Source of the DNA: Thermoproteus uzoniensis 768-20
GTDB taxonomy: Archaea; Thermoproteota; Thermoprotei; Thermoproteales; Thermoproteaceae
NCBI RefSeq assembly: GCF_000193375.1
Contig: NC_015315.1
Span: 1,000,622-1,064,621, forward strand
Direction of reading: 5' to 3'
Length of the DNA: 64,000 bases
Shown here: positions 8,037 through 14,944 of the stretch, in pieces
Layout: each line of letters opens with the position of its first letter
Numbering within the stretch: the stretch's first letter is position 1
The notes under the pieces: generated by a model
What the model saw: the letters and a program-made list of their open reading frames with translations, nothing else
Told to the model about the DNA's origin: nothing
Database searches by the model: none
Made by a program: the position numbers and the translations under genes

Positions 8037-8521
8037 ACGACCTCGACCTCCCTGTAGGCGTTGCAGACCAGCAGATCCACGGGCCCGCAGGTGGAGCACC
8101 CGTCGCATTTTAGGCGGCCGCGGAGGGCCTCCTCGACCCACGTCTGGTCGAAGCTGTCGGCGTTTAGGAATAGGCCCTCGGCGAGGGCGCCGTCGATCCT
8201 CCTAAGCTCTTCCCGACTCTCCACGAGGTAGTACCCTCGCGCCGCGGCTCCGGGCCTCAGCAGAGGCTTGACGCGCCTCCCTCTTATAGCCAAGCCGTCT
8301 ACGAGAATCAGCACGTCGGGTCTGATCTCGGCCGCCAGCCTCACCGCGACCTTGTTCTTGGTCCTCAAGGCCACGGCCGAGTAGGCCGATCTAAGAGCCT
8401 CCACGAGGCACGCTAGGTCGTCGTCAACGTAGGGGATGACGTTCGGCTTTACGGCCTCGCAGATGGGGACAAGTAGGGGTAGGTCCGTCCTTATTATCTT
8501 CTCTGCATAGAGGCCTATCAC
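8033..8521 (-). CDS. protein of unknown function with C-terminal Cys cluster
   Basis: A 162-residue protein starting at GTG 8521, overlapping the tbp stop codon by 4 bp, so it is translationally coupled to tbp. The middle part alternates strands and helices (VLILVDGLAIRGRR). The C-terminus holds three cysteines as CDGCSTCG around residue 140 and one more Cys near the end (LLVCNAY), which could bind a metal. I do not recognise the family. Coupling to tbp suggests a role in transcription or nucleic-acid metabolism, but that is inference only. Confidence 0.65.
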   Translation of the reverse strand: MIGLYAEKIIRTDLPLLVPICEAVKPNVIPYVDDDLACLVEALRSAYSAVALRTKNKVAVRLAAEIRPDVLILVDGLAIRGRRVKPLLRPGAAARGYYLVESREELRRIDGALAEGLFLNADSFDQTWVEEALRGRLKCDGCSTCGPVDLLVCNAYREVEVV

Positions 8522-9141
8522 TCTTCCTCCTCGCCCTCCTCCTCAAGCTCCTCGGCCTCCTCGCCGCCGCCCTCCTCGACGTAGAGCACCCCTATCTCCC
8601 TAAGCTTGTCGTAGAGCTGCTGGACAGCCACCGCGACGTCCTTCTCGGACTTGGCGCCGGTGCACACTATCTTGCCGCTGCCGAATATCAAGACGACGAC
8701 TCTGGGATCGGTCATTCTGTAGATTAGGCCGGGGAACTGCTCCGGCTCGTACATGGCGTTCTCCAACAACAGCGCCGCCTGCTCTAGGTCGACCTCGGCG
8801 TTTAGGCTACCCGAGGCCACTATGTTCTGTACTTGGACCTCGGGGTTGAGCGGCACGTTAGCGCCGTGGTCGTTCAAGAGCTTCACCAAGGCGTGGACGG
8901 CGTTCTTCAGATCGTTCTCGTTCTTGGCGCCGGTGCACACCATCTTGCCCGTCCTGAAAATCAAGGCGGAGATCCTCGGCTTGGTGAGCCTCAAGATAAG
9001 GCCGGGGAACTGGTCTGGGTTGTACTCGGCCACGGGCAACTTCTCCGCCAGCTGCTCCAGGTCGAGCTCGACGCCGAGATTGACCGTCGCCACTATGTTC
9101 TCTATCTTGTGAGTAGGGCCCTGCCTTTTAGAAGATTCCAT
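8518..9141 (-). CDS. tbp: TATA-box-binding protein (TBP)
   Basis: The archaeal general transcription factor that binds the TATA element and recruits TFB and RNA polymerase. Two direct repeats of the saddle fold are evident: each has a FPGLI segment, a strand with (S/V)xLIFxxGK, and MVCTGAK or IVCTGAK. The tail after the second repeat is strongly acidic (GGGEEAEELEEEGEEEE), as in some other crenarchaeal TBPs. I chose ATG 9141 over GTG 9147 because the TATA element TATTTAAATA at 9159-9168 is centred 23 bp from it. It is followed without gap by the Cys-cluster protein gene. Confidence 0.97.
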   Translation of the reverse strand: MESSKRQGPTHKIENIVATVNLGVELDLEQLAEKLPVAEYNPDQFPGLILRLTKPRISALIFRTGKMVCTGAKNENDLKNAVHALVKLLNDHGANVPLNPEVQVQNIVASGSLNAEVDLEQAALLLENAMYEPEQFPGLIYRMTDPRVVVLIFGSGKIVCTGAKSEKDVAVAVQQLYDKLREIGVLYVEEGGGEEAEELEEEGEEEE

Positions 9142-9158
9142 ACCCACTTTTTAAACTC

Positions 9159-9168
9159 TATTTAAATA
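9159..9168 (-). promoter_or_regulatory. TATA element of tbp
   Basis: A strong palindromic TATTTAAATA centred 23 bp upstream of the tbp ATG at 9141. TBP would bind its own promoter here, so autoregulation is possible, though nothing in the sequence proves it. Confidence 0.6.
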
Positions 9169-9204
9169 CGTAGGCTTTAAAACTTCCGCCTCCTCCCCGG
9201 CACA

Positions 9205-9218
9205 GCGCGTATACGCGC
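9205..9218. repeat. 14-bp perfect palindrome between tbp and rps25e
   Basis: GCGCGTATACGCGC reads identically on both strands. It lies in the 137-bp divergent spacer, upstream of both promoters. A plus-strand TATA-like GGCTTTAAAACT (9173-9184) about 25 bp before it could also start a short RNA here. It may be a binding site for a dimeric regulator. Confidence 0.45.
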
Positions 9219-9250
9219 CGACGCCGGCGCCTGGCAGGTTCTGCGCAAAG

Positions 9251-9260
9251 CTTTATATAA
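9251..9260 (+). promoter_or_regulatory. TATA element of rps25e
   Basis: CTTTATATAA is centred 24 bp upstream of the GTG at 9279, supporting this start and a leaderless transcript. Confidence 0.65.
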
Positions 9261-9278
9261 TTCCGCGTACCGTGGCCA

Positions 9279-9617
9279 GTGGGCGGGAAGAAAAGGCCTA
9301 CCCTAAGCCAGCTCGCCAAGAAGGCCGAGAAGGCCCAACAACAGCAACAACAAGCCCAAGCTAAGGCCAAGAAGAAGGAGGAGGCGGGGCCTAAAAGGCC
9401 GGCGCAGTCGGCTTTCGACAAGTTGCTTGAGGCCCTCTCGAAGGATATACAGTCGATGCCTATAGTGACGGTCTACGAAGTGGCCAGCAAGTACGGGGTC
9501 AAGATGACCGTGGCCCGGAAGGCTCTCAGAGCCCTTAGAGACAAAGGCGACCTCGTGCTGGTCGTCAAGGGCCACAGGACTGAGGCCTACATCCCGGCGC
9601 GCCGCGCGGCGAGCTAA
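9279..9617 (+). CDS. rps25e: ribosomal protein S25e
   Basis: A small-subunit ribosomal protein shared by archaea and eukaryotes. The N-terminal 45 residues are low-complexity, Lys/Gln/Ala-rich (a run of six consecutive Gln) and basic, as expected for an rRNA-binding extension. The winged-helix core follows (VTVYEVASKYGVKMTVARKA, then LRDKGDLVLVVKGHRTEAYI). At 112 residues it has normal length for archaeal S25e. The GTG start is fixed by the TATA element 24 bp upstream. It ends convergently with the next minus-strand gene, overlapping by 4 bp. Confidence 0.95.
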   Translation: MGGKKRPTLSQLAKKAEKAQQQQQQAQAKAKKKEEAGPKRPAQSAFDKLLEALSKDIQSMPIVTVYEVASKYGVKMTVARKALRALRDKGDLVLVVKGHRTEAYIPARRAAS

Positions 9618-10324
9618 AGCTTGGTCTCCCTTTTCAACTCCACCCTCTTCTTCAGATTCACCACGCCCAGTTCGTGGAGCTCCACTATGTCGTAGGACCT
9701 CAAGATGTTCAGCACTTTCTTCAACACCTCGGGATCGGCCTTGGTAGCCCTCTTGAGATCCTCGAAAAACCTCAGAAGGCCGACGCTGGGATAGTTGGAG
9801 AGGTAGAGCAGAACCGCCTCGAGGAGGCGCCTCGCCTCCCGCGCGTCGAGGCCCAAGACGTCCGAGGCCGTATCCGCCAGGTAGGCCAGGTCGATCTTGC
9901 CTCCGGCCGGGCCGGCCCCCGTTGCTGGCTCGCTCCGGCCCTCCGACGGGCCCGCCTCGGCCTTTTCGGCCTTCTCCCTCTCCTCCTTCGCCGGCTCCTT
10001 CCTCTCTGCCTGGGCTACGGGCTTGGGCCGGCTCTCTGCGGTCGGCTCCTTCTTAGCCTCCCGGGGCTGTCTGGGCTTCTCGACGGGCTTCGGCCTAGGC
10101 GCCTCTTGTCGGGCCCTCCCTCCGGCGAGGTCTAGCAGGCTCAACTGGCCCTTCCGCTCCCTCTTCGCCTCCTGCCTCGCCTGGCCTTGGTAGAGCCTTA
10201 GGCTGAGCGGCCCTATGGCTATCTCCGGCCCGTCCGCCTCGCAACCCTGTTTGGCGCAGAGTATCGAGGCCGCGAGGACGCCTAGAAGCTCACTGTTCTT
10301 TAAGTCCGCTTTCTTGCTCAACAT
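9614..10324 (-). CDS. protein with Lys/Glu/Pro-rich linker, unknown function
   Basis: A 236-residue protein in three parts. An N-terminal segment (1-55) contains two Cys (ILCAKQGCEADG). A charged low-complexity linker rich in Lys, Glu, Pro, Ala and Arg spans about residues 55-145. A helical C-terminal domain of about 90 residues follows (DLAYLADTASDVLGLDAREARRLLEAVL pattern). I recognise no family. The architecture is that of a tethering or scaffold protein. It overlaps the upstream winged-helix gene by 35 bp and is therefore probably coupled to it, suggesting that the two act together. Confidence 0.65.
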   Translation of the reverse strand: MLSKKADLKNSELLGVLAASILCAKQGCEADGPEIAIGPLSLRLYQGQARQEAKRERKGQLSLLDLAGGRARQEAPRPKPVEKPRQPREAKKEPTAESRPKPVAQAERKEPAKEEREKAEKAEAGPSEGRSEPATGAGPAGGKIDLAYLADTASDVLGLDAREARRLLEAVLLYLSNYPSVGLLRFFEDLKRATKADPEVLKKVLNILRSYDIVELHELGVVNLKKRVELKRETKL

Positions 10325-10529
10325 TGAGGCGCCAATAGGCTATCTTCCCGCGCCGCACCTCCTTTATGAACCCCTCCTTCTCCAACATCTTCAACACGTA
10401 GAAGATCTGGCTGTGGCTCATGCCGGTGAGCCTCATTATGGCGCTGGTGGTGAGCTCCCCGTGCTTCTTCAGCAACTCCAGTATCTGGTCCTTCCTCTGG
10501 AGGACCTTGTCCGTCTGGCGGCGGGGCAT
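10290..10529 (-). CDS. winged-helix transcriptional regulator, small
   Basis: A 79-residue DNA-binding protein made of a single ArsR/MarR-like winged helix. Helices 2-3 are GELTTSAIMRLTGMSHSQIFYVLK and the wing is KEVRRGKIAYWRLN. It has no sensor domain or Cys. The ATG at 10529 lies 24 bp from a TATA-like TTTTTAATC at 10549-10557, so it is probably leaderless. The downstream gene begins inside its 3' end. It is a good candidate for a local regulator; the target is unknown. Confidence 0.8.
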   Translation of the reverse strand: MPRRQTDKVLQRKDQILELLKKHGELTTSAIMRLTGMSHSQIFYVLKMLEKEGFIKEVRRGKIAYWRLNVEQESGLKEQ

Positions 10530-10586
10530 ATAACGAGAGGCGCACGGGTTTTTAATCTTGGGGACTATAAAAAAGGTATTACCGGC

Positions 10587-11636
10587 CTATTCGAAGAGTT
10601 TTACCATCTTCCTATTCTTGAGATATGTCGCGTAGTCTATGTATATCTTGTCGGCTATCATGTCGTCCACCTTGGGGACGTCTGCCCTCTGCCTTTCCAG
10701 AACGACGTCGGTCACGTTTAGGACGAACGCGTTGGAGCCGGCGCCCGAGCCGAAGGTCACCAACAAGATCTTGTCGCCCGGCTTCGCTTGCTCCAGGACT
10801 CTGGCGAGGCCCATCAAGGCAGACGCGTTGTAGGTGTTGCCTATGTGGGTCACCACTATCCCCGGCTTGACCTTCTCGGGCGGGAAGCCCAACATGGAGG
10901 CCGCGCGCATGGGGAACCTCCCGTTGGGCTGGTGGAATATGGCGTAGGCGAAGTCGGACACCTTGTAGCCGTACTTCTCCATTACGCCCTTGGCGGCGCC
11001 GACCACGTGTCTGAAATAGGCCGGCTCTCCCGTGAAGCCCTCCCCGTGCATGGGGTACGGAGAGCCCTCCCTGCGCCAGAAGTCGGGCGTGTCGGAGTTG
11101 TAGGTGTATATAGCCTCGAACTCGGCCGCCACGCCGTCCTTACCTATGACGTAGGCGACTCCGCCGCTACTGGCCGAGTAGTCCAGGTGCTCCCCCGGCT
11201 CGCCTTGGGACGTGTCCGTGCCTACGGCAAGTCCGTACTCCACCCTGCCCGAATCAACGAGGCCGGCTATGGCGACTATCCCGTCGGAGGCCGCCTTACA
11301 GGCGAACTCCATGTCCACAGTGAATACGTTGTTCGTGAGGCCGAGGGCGTCGATCAGGATAGACGATATGGGCTTCACGGCGTATGGCTTGGACTCTGTG
11401 CCGGAGTACACGGCCCCTATCCTCTTGGGGTCGACGTTGCCTCTCCTGAGAGCCCTTCTGGCGGCTTCCGTGGCTATGGTCACCGCGTCCTCGTCATACC
11501 CCTCCACGCTCTTCTCGTAGACCAGATAGAGGTCCACGATCCTGGTGGGGTCGTCGCCCCAAGTAGCGGCGATGTCCTCGGTCCTTATCCTGTATTTGGG
11601 TATGTAGGCCCCCCAGGAGACTATGCCGGTCCTCAT
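10587..11636 (-). CDS. hmgS: hydroxymethylglutaryl-CoA synthase
   Basis: Condenses acetyl-CoA with acetoacetyl-CoA to HMG-CoA, the committed precursor step of the mevalonate pathway for archaeal lipids. The 349-residue thiolase-fold protein has the nucleophile Cys113 in [11 protein letters not shown] and the catalytic His235 in [11 protein letters not shown], so its active site looks intact. The start overlaps the DUF35 gene stop by 4 bp, so the two are coupled. In methanogens, thiolase, DUF35 protein and HMG-CoA synthase form one complex that channels acetoacetyl-CoA. The same three genes are adjacent here. Confidence 0.95.
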   Translation of the reverse strand: MRTGIVSWGAYIPKYRIRTEDIAATWGDDPTRIVDLYLVYEKSVEGYDEDAVTIATEAARRALRRGNVDPKRIGAVYSGTESKPYAVKPISSILIDALGLTNNVFTVDMEFACKAASDGIVAIAGLVDSGRVEYGLAVGTDTSQGEPGEHLDYSASSGGVAYVIGKDGVAAEFEAIYTYNSDTPDFWRREGSPYPMHGEGFTGEPAYFRHVVGAAKGVMEKYGYKVSDFAYAIFHQPNGRFPMRAASMLGFPPEKVKPGIVVTHIGNTYNASALMGLARVLEQAKPGDKILLVTFGSGAGSNAFVLNVTDVVLERQRADVPKVDDMIADKIYIDYATYLKNRKMVKLFE

Positions 11637-12031
11637 GGCCTCGGCCTAAACTTGTACCCGTACATCACGAGCCCGTATTTCCCGTCCACGACCACGCGTC
11701 TGAAGACCACCTCCATCTTCTGGCCGGCCTTCAACTTCTCCGGCGCCGCGTCGACTATTTGGCCGAGCACCTTGACGGGGCCCAGCTTCACGAGGCCTAT
11801 CACCAACGGCTTCTGTTTGAGGAAGTCTGTGGGGACCGACCTCAACACTGTGAACTCCACCAGCTCCCCCTCGTGGGGCAGTTGAAAGTCCTCCAGCTCC
11901 GCCGACCCGCACTTGGGGCATTTGACCGCCGGCGGGTAGTAGACCTCGCCGCATTTCCTACACCGTTTGGCCACGAGGCGGTAATAGCTAGGTATGTTGC
12001 GCCAGTATAGGGGAACCGACTCGTGTTCCAT
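11633..12031 (-). CDS. DUF35 zinc-ribbon/OB-fold acyl-CoA-binding protein
   Basis: A 132-residue protein with an N-terminal rubredoxin-like zinc ribbon ([20 protein letters not shown], four Cys) and a C-terminal OB fold ([26 protein letters not shown]). Members of this family bridge thiolase and HMG-CoA synthase in the archaeal complex and provide a shared CoA-binding site. A TATA-like GATATTAACGAG about 24 bp upstream, in the short gap after the thiolase-like gene, suggests that DUF35-hmgS can also be transcribed separately from that gene. Confidence 0.92.
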   Translation of the reverse strand: MEHESVPLYWRNIPSYYRLVAKRCRKCGEVYYPPAVKCPKCGSAELEDFQLPHEGELVEFTVLRSVPTDFLKQKPLVIGLVKLGPVKVLGQIVDAAPEKLKAGQKMEVVFRRVVVDGKYGLVMYGYKFRPRP

Positions 12032-12049
12032 AGAGCCTAGCTCATACTC

Positions 12050-12060
12050 GTTAATATCTT
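12050..12060 (-). promoter_or_regulatory. internal TATA-like element before DUF35-hmgS
   Basis: On the minus strand the gap reads GATATTAACGAG, centred about 24 bp from the DUF35 ATG at 12031. It would give a leaderless transcript independent of the thiolase-like gene. Confidence 0.45.
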
Positions 12061-12063
12061 TTG

Positions 12064-13176
12064 CTATAACCCCAGAACGACAACGGTCGAAGTCCTATCG
12101 ACGCCGCCCATGGAGTGGACCACGCCTATAGAGCCGTCGACTCTCTTGAAGGGCCCTCTGCCGATAAGTTGCCAGACCACCTCTACGGCTTGGTAGACGC
12201 CGGTGGCGCCCATAACGTTCCCTCTGCTCTTCAGGCCGCCGCTGAGGTTGACCCTGACCTCGGCGCCCGACCTCAACGAGGCGAGGAGCCCGCCGCGCGG
12301 GGCCAGGCCGAGGGCCTCGACCGCGAGGACGCCCAATATAGAATAGGAGTCGTGGACCTCGGCGGTAGCCACGTCGCGCGGCGTCACGCCGGCCATTCTG
12401 TAGGCCCTCTCGGCGGCCTCTCTGGCCGAGTACAGCACGTCGTACTCCTGCCTTGCGTTGAAGGGCACGGCGTTGGTGGAGCTCCACATGCCCAACACTT
12501 TCGCCACGCCCTTTCTGCTACACAGAACGGCCGCGGCGGCGCCGTCCGCCATAGGCCCCACGTCGTACAGCCTCAAGGGGTCGCTGACCAGCTCGCTGTC
12601 GAGGACGTCTTCAACCTTCGCCTGCTTCCTTATATAGGCGTAGGGGTTCGAGGCGCCGTATTTGTGCATGAGGACGGGCCAGAGGGCTAGGTCCTCGTAC
12701 TTGTACTCGTACTTGGCCAGATACATCTTGGCCATAAGCGCGGCCTGCGCCGCTGGGGTCACGCCGAAATACCGCTCGTAGACGCTGTCTGTGGCGGTCG
12801 AGTATATGTCCTGTTGCTGGTTTGAAAGGACGTCGTTGGGCTTGTCGACGCCGACCACCGCGACGCAGTTGTAGAGGCCCGACCTAACCGCCATGGCGGC
12901 CGCCATGAGGGCCGAGCCGCCAGAGCCGTCGGCGTTCTCGACTCTGTAAGTGGCTATCTTGTCGAGGCCCAGCCGCGAGGCTATGTAGGCCCCCAACATC
13001 TGCTGTTTATCCGCCTGCTCGGCGGTCGCCGACGCCACGAAGAGGGCGTCCAGCTCCGGATAGCCGGCGTCTTTTAGAGCCTCGTCGAGGACTCTCGCCG
13101 CCATCTCGTCGATGTTCAGGTTGTAGTGGCGGCCTGTCTGCATCATGGCCGTGCCGTTTACCCATACGTCTTGCAT
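12064..13176 (-). CDS. thiolase-like protein lacking the catalytic Cys and His
   Basis: A 370-residue protein of the archaeal SCP2-type thiolase family, lying in the position of acetoacetyl-CoA thiolase beside DUF35 and hmgS. The fold signatures are present: EVHDSYSILGVLAVEALGL, NLSGGLKSRGNVMGATG and a C-terminal Gly-rich strand. At the place where archaeal thiolases have VEAACASGG, this protein reads VENADGSGG, so Asp83 replaces the nucleophilic Cys. In the GHPVGATG motif the His is replaced by Asn320 (RGNVMGATG). Canonical thiolysis or condensation is therefore unlikely. It may be a structural partner of the HMG-CoA synthase complex or have another activity. The ATG at 13176 is 26 bp from a TATA element. 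Confidence 0.88.
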   Translation of the reverse strand: MQDVWVNGTAMMQTGRHYNLNIDEMAARVLDEALKDAGYPELDALFVASATAEQADKQQMLGAYIASRLGLDKIATYRVENADGSGGSALMAAAMAVRSGLYNCVAVVGVDKPNDVLSNQQQDIYSTATDSVYERYFGVTPAAQAALMAKMYLAKYEYKYEDLALWPVLMHKYGASNPYAYIRKQAKVEDVLDSELVSDPLRLYDVGPMADGAAAAVLCSRKGVAKVLGMWSSTNAVPFNARQEYDVLYSAREAAERAYRMAGVTPRDVATAEVHDSYSILGVLAVEALGLAPRGGLLASLRSGAEVRVNLSGGLKSRGNVMGATGVYQAVEVVWQLIGRGPFKRVDGSIGVVHSMGGVDRTSTVVVLGL

Positions 13177-13182
13177 CGAAAA

Positions 13183-13207
13183 CTTGATAAGACAACGTAT
13201 TAAAAAG
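13183..13207. promoter_or_regulatory. back-to-back divergent promoters, thiolase-like / HMG-CoA reductase
   Basis: The whole intergenic space is 35 bp. CTTGATAAGA at 13183-13192 is centred 25 bp before the reductase GTG (13212). On the other strand a TTTTTAATACG (about 13197-13207) is centred 26 bp before the thiolase-like ATG (13176). The two TATA elements are only about 15 bp apart, so the pre-initiation complexes would be expected to compete. Confidence 0.55.
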
Positions 13208-13211
13208 TTGA

Positions 13212-14429
13212 GTGGAGGAAATAATCGAGGCCCTGGACAGCGGGAAGCTGAAGCTACACGAGCTCGACAAGGAGTTGGGCGACTCCAACAAGGCGGCGGA
13301 GTACAGGAGGAGGTTCCTGGAGAGGAAGCTGGGCGTGAAGCTGGAGGCCATAGGGTCCACCGTGATAGACTTCAACAAGGCGGTGGGCAGAAATATCGAG
13401 AACCCCATAGGCGCCGCCCAAATACCGATAGGCGTGGCCGGGCCTCTGCTAGTCGAGGGGGAGTACGCGAGAGGCATGTTCTACATACCGCTGGCCACGA
13501 CCGAGGGCGCCCTCGTGGCTTCGGTCAACAGAGGCGCCAAGATAGTGACGGAGTCCGGCGGAGCGAGGGCTAGGGTCGTCAGAGACGGCATGGCGAGGGC
13601 GCCCCTCTTCAAGCTACCGTCCTTGATAGACGCCTTGGATTTCGTCAAGTGGGTCGAGGCCCATAGGGAGGAGATAAAGAGGGCCGCGGAGTCCACCACT
13701 AGACACGGGAAGCTGAAGGAGATACAGCCGTTCGTTGTGGGGAACAACGTCTGGCTCAGGTTCGTGTTCGAGACCGGCGACGCCATGGGGATGAACATGG
13801 CCACCATAGCGTCGGAGGCGGCCGCTAAATACATAGAGAGGGGCTACCCCAAGGCCGAGCTGGTCGCGTTGAGCGGGAACATGTGCGTCGACAAGAAGCC
13901 CAACGCCGTCAATTTCCTGATGGGGAGGGGCAAGACGGTCGTAGCCGAGGCGTTGATAAGGAGGGAGGCGCTGTCGAGGCTCGGAGTGACTCCTGAGGCC
14001 GTACACGAGGTCAACGTGAGGAAGAACCTCCTCGGCTCTGCCCTCGCCCATTCCTACGGCTTCAACGCGCACTTCGCCAATATAATAACTGCGATATTCA
14101 TCGCGACGGGGCAAGACGTGGCGCAAGTCGTCGAGTCGAGCATGGGCATTACCTGGACCGAGCCGCGGGAGGAGGGGCTCTACATATCGGTTACTCTCCC
14201 AAGCCTTGAGGTCGGCACTGTCGGCGGCGGTACCGGGCTCCCGACACAACGGGAGGCCCTCTCCATGTTGGGGGTCGCGGGGTCGGGCGACCCGCCCGGC
14301 GTCAACGCGCTCAAATTCGCCGAGATCGTGGCGTCGGCGGTCCTCGCTGGGGAGCTGAACCTAATACTTGCGCTGGCTAGAAACGAGCTCGCTAGAGCCC
14401 ACCAGGCGTTGGGCCGTTCTAGGCAATAA
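13212..14429 (+). CDS. hmgA: 3-hydroxy-3-methylglutaryl-CoA reductase
   Basis: Reduces HMG-CoA to mevalonate with NAD(P)H, the key step of isoprenoid lipid synthesis. The 405-residue protein has the class I catalytic set: Glu98 (LATTEGAL), Lys in the DKKPNAVNF segment, Asp in GDAMGMNM and the late His in [10 protein letters not shown]. The nucleotide- and CoA-binding residues surrounding them look intact. No membrane segments are present, as usual in archaea. It is divergent from the thiolase-like/DUF35/hmgS genes, completing the upper mevalonate pathway. Its 3' end overlaps the opposing roadblock-like gene by 11 bp. Confidence 0.96.
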   Translation: MEEIIEALDSGKLKLHELDKELGDSNKAAEYRRRFLERKLGVKLEAIGSTVIDFNKAVGRNIENPIGAAQIPIGVAGPLLVEGEYARGMFYIPLATTEGALVASVNRGAKIVTESGGARARVVRDGMARAPLFKLPSLIDALDFVKWVEAHREEIKRAAESTTRHGKLKEIQPFVVGNNVWLRFVFETGDAMGMNMATIASEAAAKYIERGYPKAELVALSGNMCVDKKPNAVNFLMGRGKTVVAEALIRREALSRLGVTPEAVHEVNVRKNLLGSALAHSYGFNAHFANIITAIFIATGQDVAQVVESSMGITWTEPREEGLYISVTLPSLEVGTVGGGTGLPTQREALSMLGVAGSGDPPGVNALKFAEIVASAVLAGELNLILALARNELARAHQALGRSRQ

Positions 14430-14829
14430 CTTGAGCTATTTTGTGAGAAAACTGCCTTATTTTCGGAATGACATTCTCTATATGCCAAAGCGGGTTTATA
14501 AAGACGATCAGCCAGCCCTTCTTGTTGGGCAACTCGAATATACCGACTTTATAGTTCATATACTTCACCATGACGTACTGGAAATCGCCGAGGCTCTCGT
14601 CTTGGTTCTGCCTGATTATGTTGACCAGCTCGATGAGGTTTGAGACTTGTCTAAGCGTTTTCGCAGTCAACGTATTCGGCAGATGGTGTATTACCGGGAC
14701 GCCTCGCGAGTCCAATATCGTGACGCCCTGTATCACCTCGCCAATAACCTCTGTGAGGAGGATTTTCTTGAGGTCTGTCGACATTGTGGTCTTAGTCTCG
14801 TTCTTATGCGGCGAAACGTAAATGACCAT
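14419..14829 (-). CDS. roadblock/LC7-like small protein
   Basis: A 136-residue protein with the pattern of roadblock/longin-type folds: an N-terminal helix, then [20 protein letters not shown], a helix with [16 protein letters not shown], and strands [17 protein letters not shown] and GWLIVFI followed by a C-terminal helix. Such proteins regulate small GTPases or act in motility and polarity in prokaryotes. The ATG at 14829 is supported by an A/T-rich TATA-like AAGTTAATAAA 26 bp upstream; an internal ATG at 14784 would drop 15 residues. Codon use is more A/T-rich than in neighbouring genes. No GTPase gene is adjacent. Confidence 0.6.
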   Translation of the reverse strand: MVIYVSPHKNETKTTMSTDLKKILLTEVIGEVIQGVTILDSRGVPVIHHLPNTLTAKTLRQVSNLIELVNIIRQNQDESLGDFQYVMVKYMNYKVGIFELPNKKGWLIVFINPLWHIENVIPKIRQFSHKIAQVIA

Positions 14830-14915
14830 TATTGTTCTCTACGCGGCTCTTTATTAACTTTTCCTTCCAGCGGCGGCCCCAGACGTTGCGGGAGATATTA
14901 CGCGGTCTGGCACAC

Positions 14916-14926
14916 GCTTTTAAATA
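14916..14926 (+). promoter_or_regulatory. TATA element of polB1
   Basis: CTTTTAAATAA is centred about 24 bp upstream of the GTG at 14945, predicting a leaderless mRNA. Confidence 0.6.
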
Positions 14927-14944
14927 ACGCAGGGCCTTAAATCC

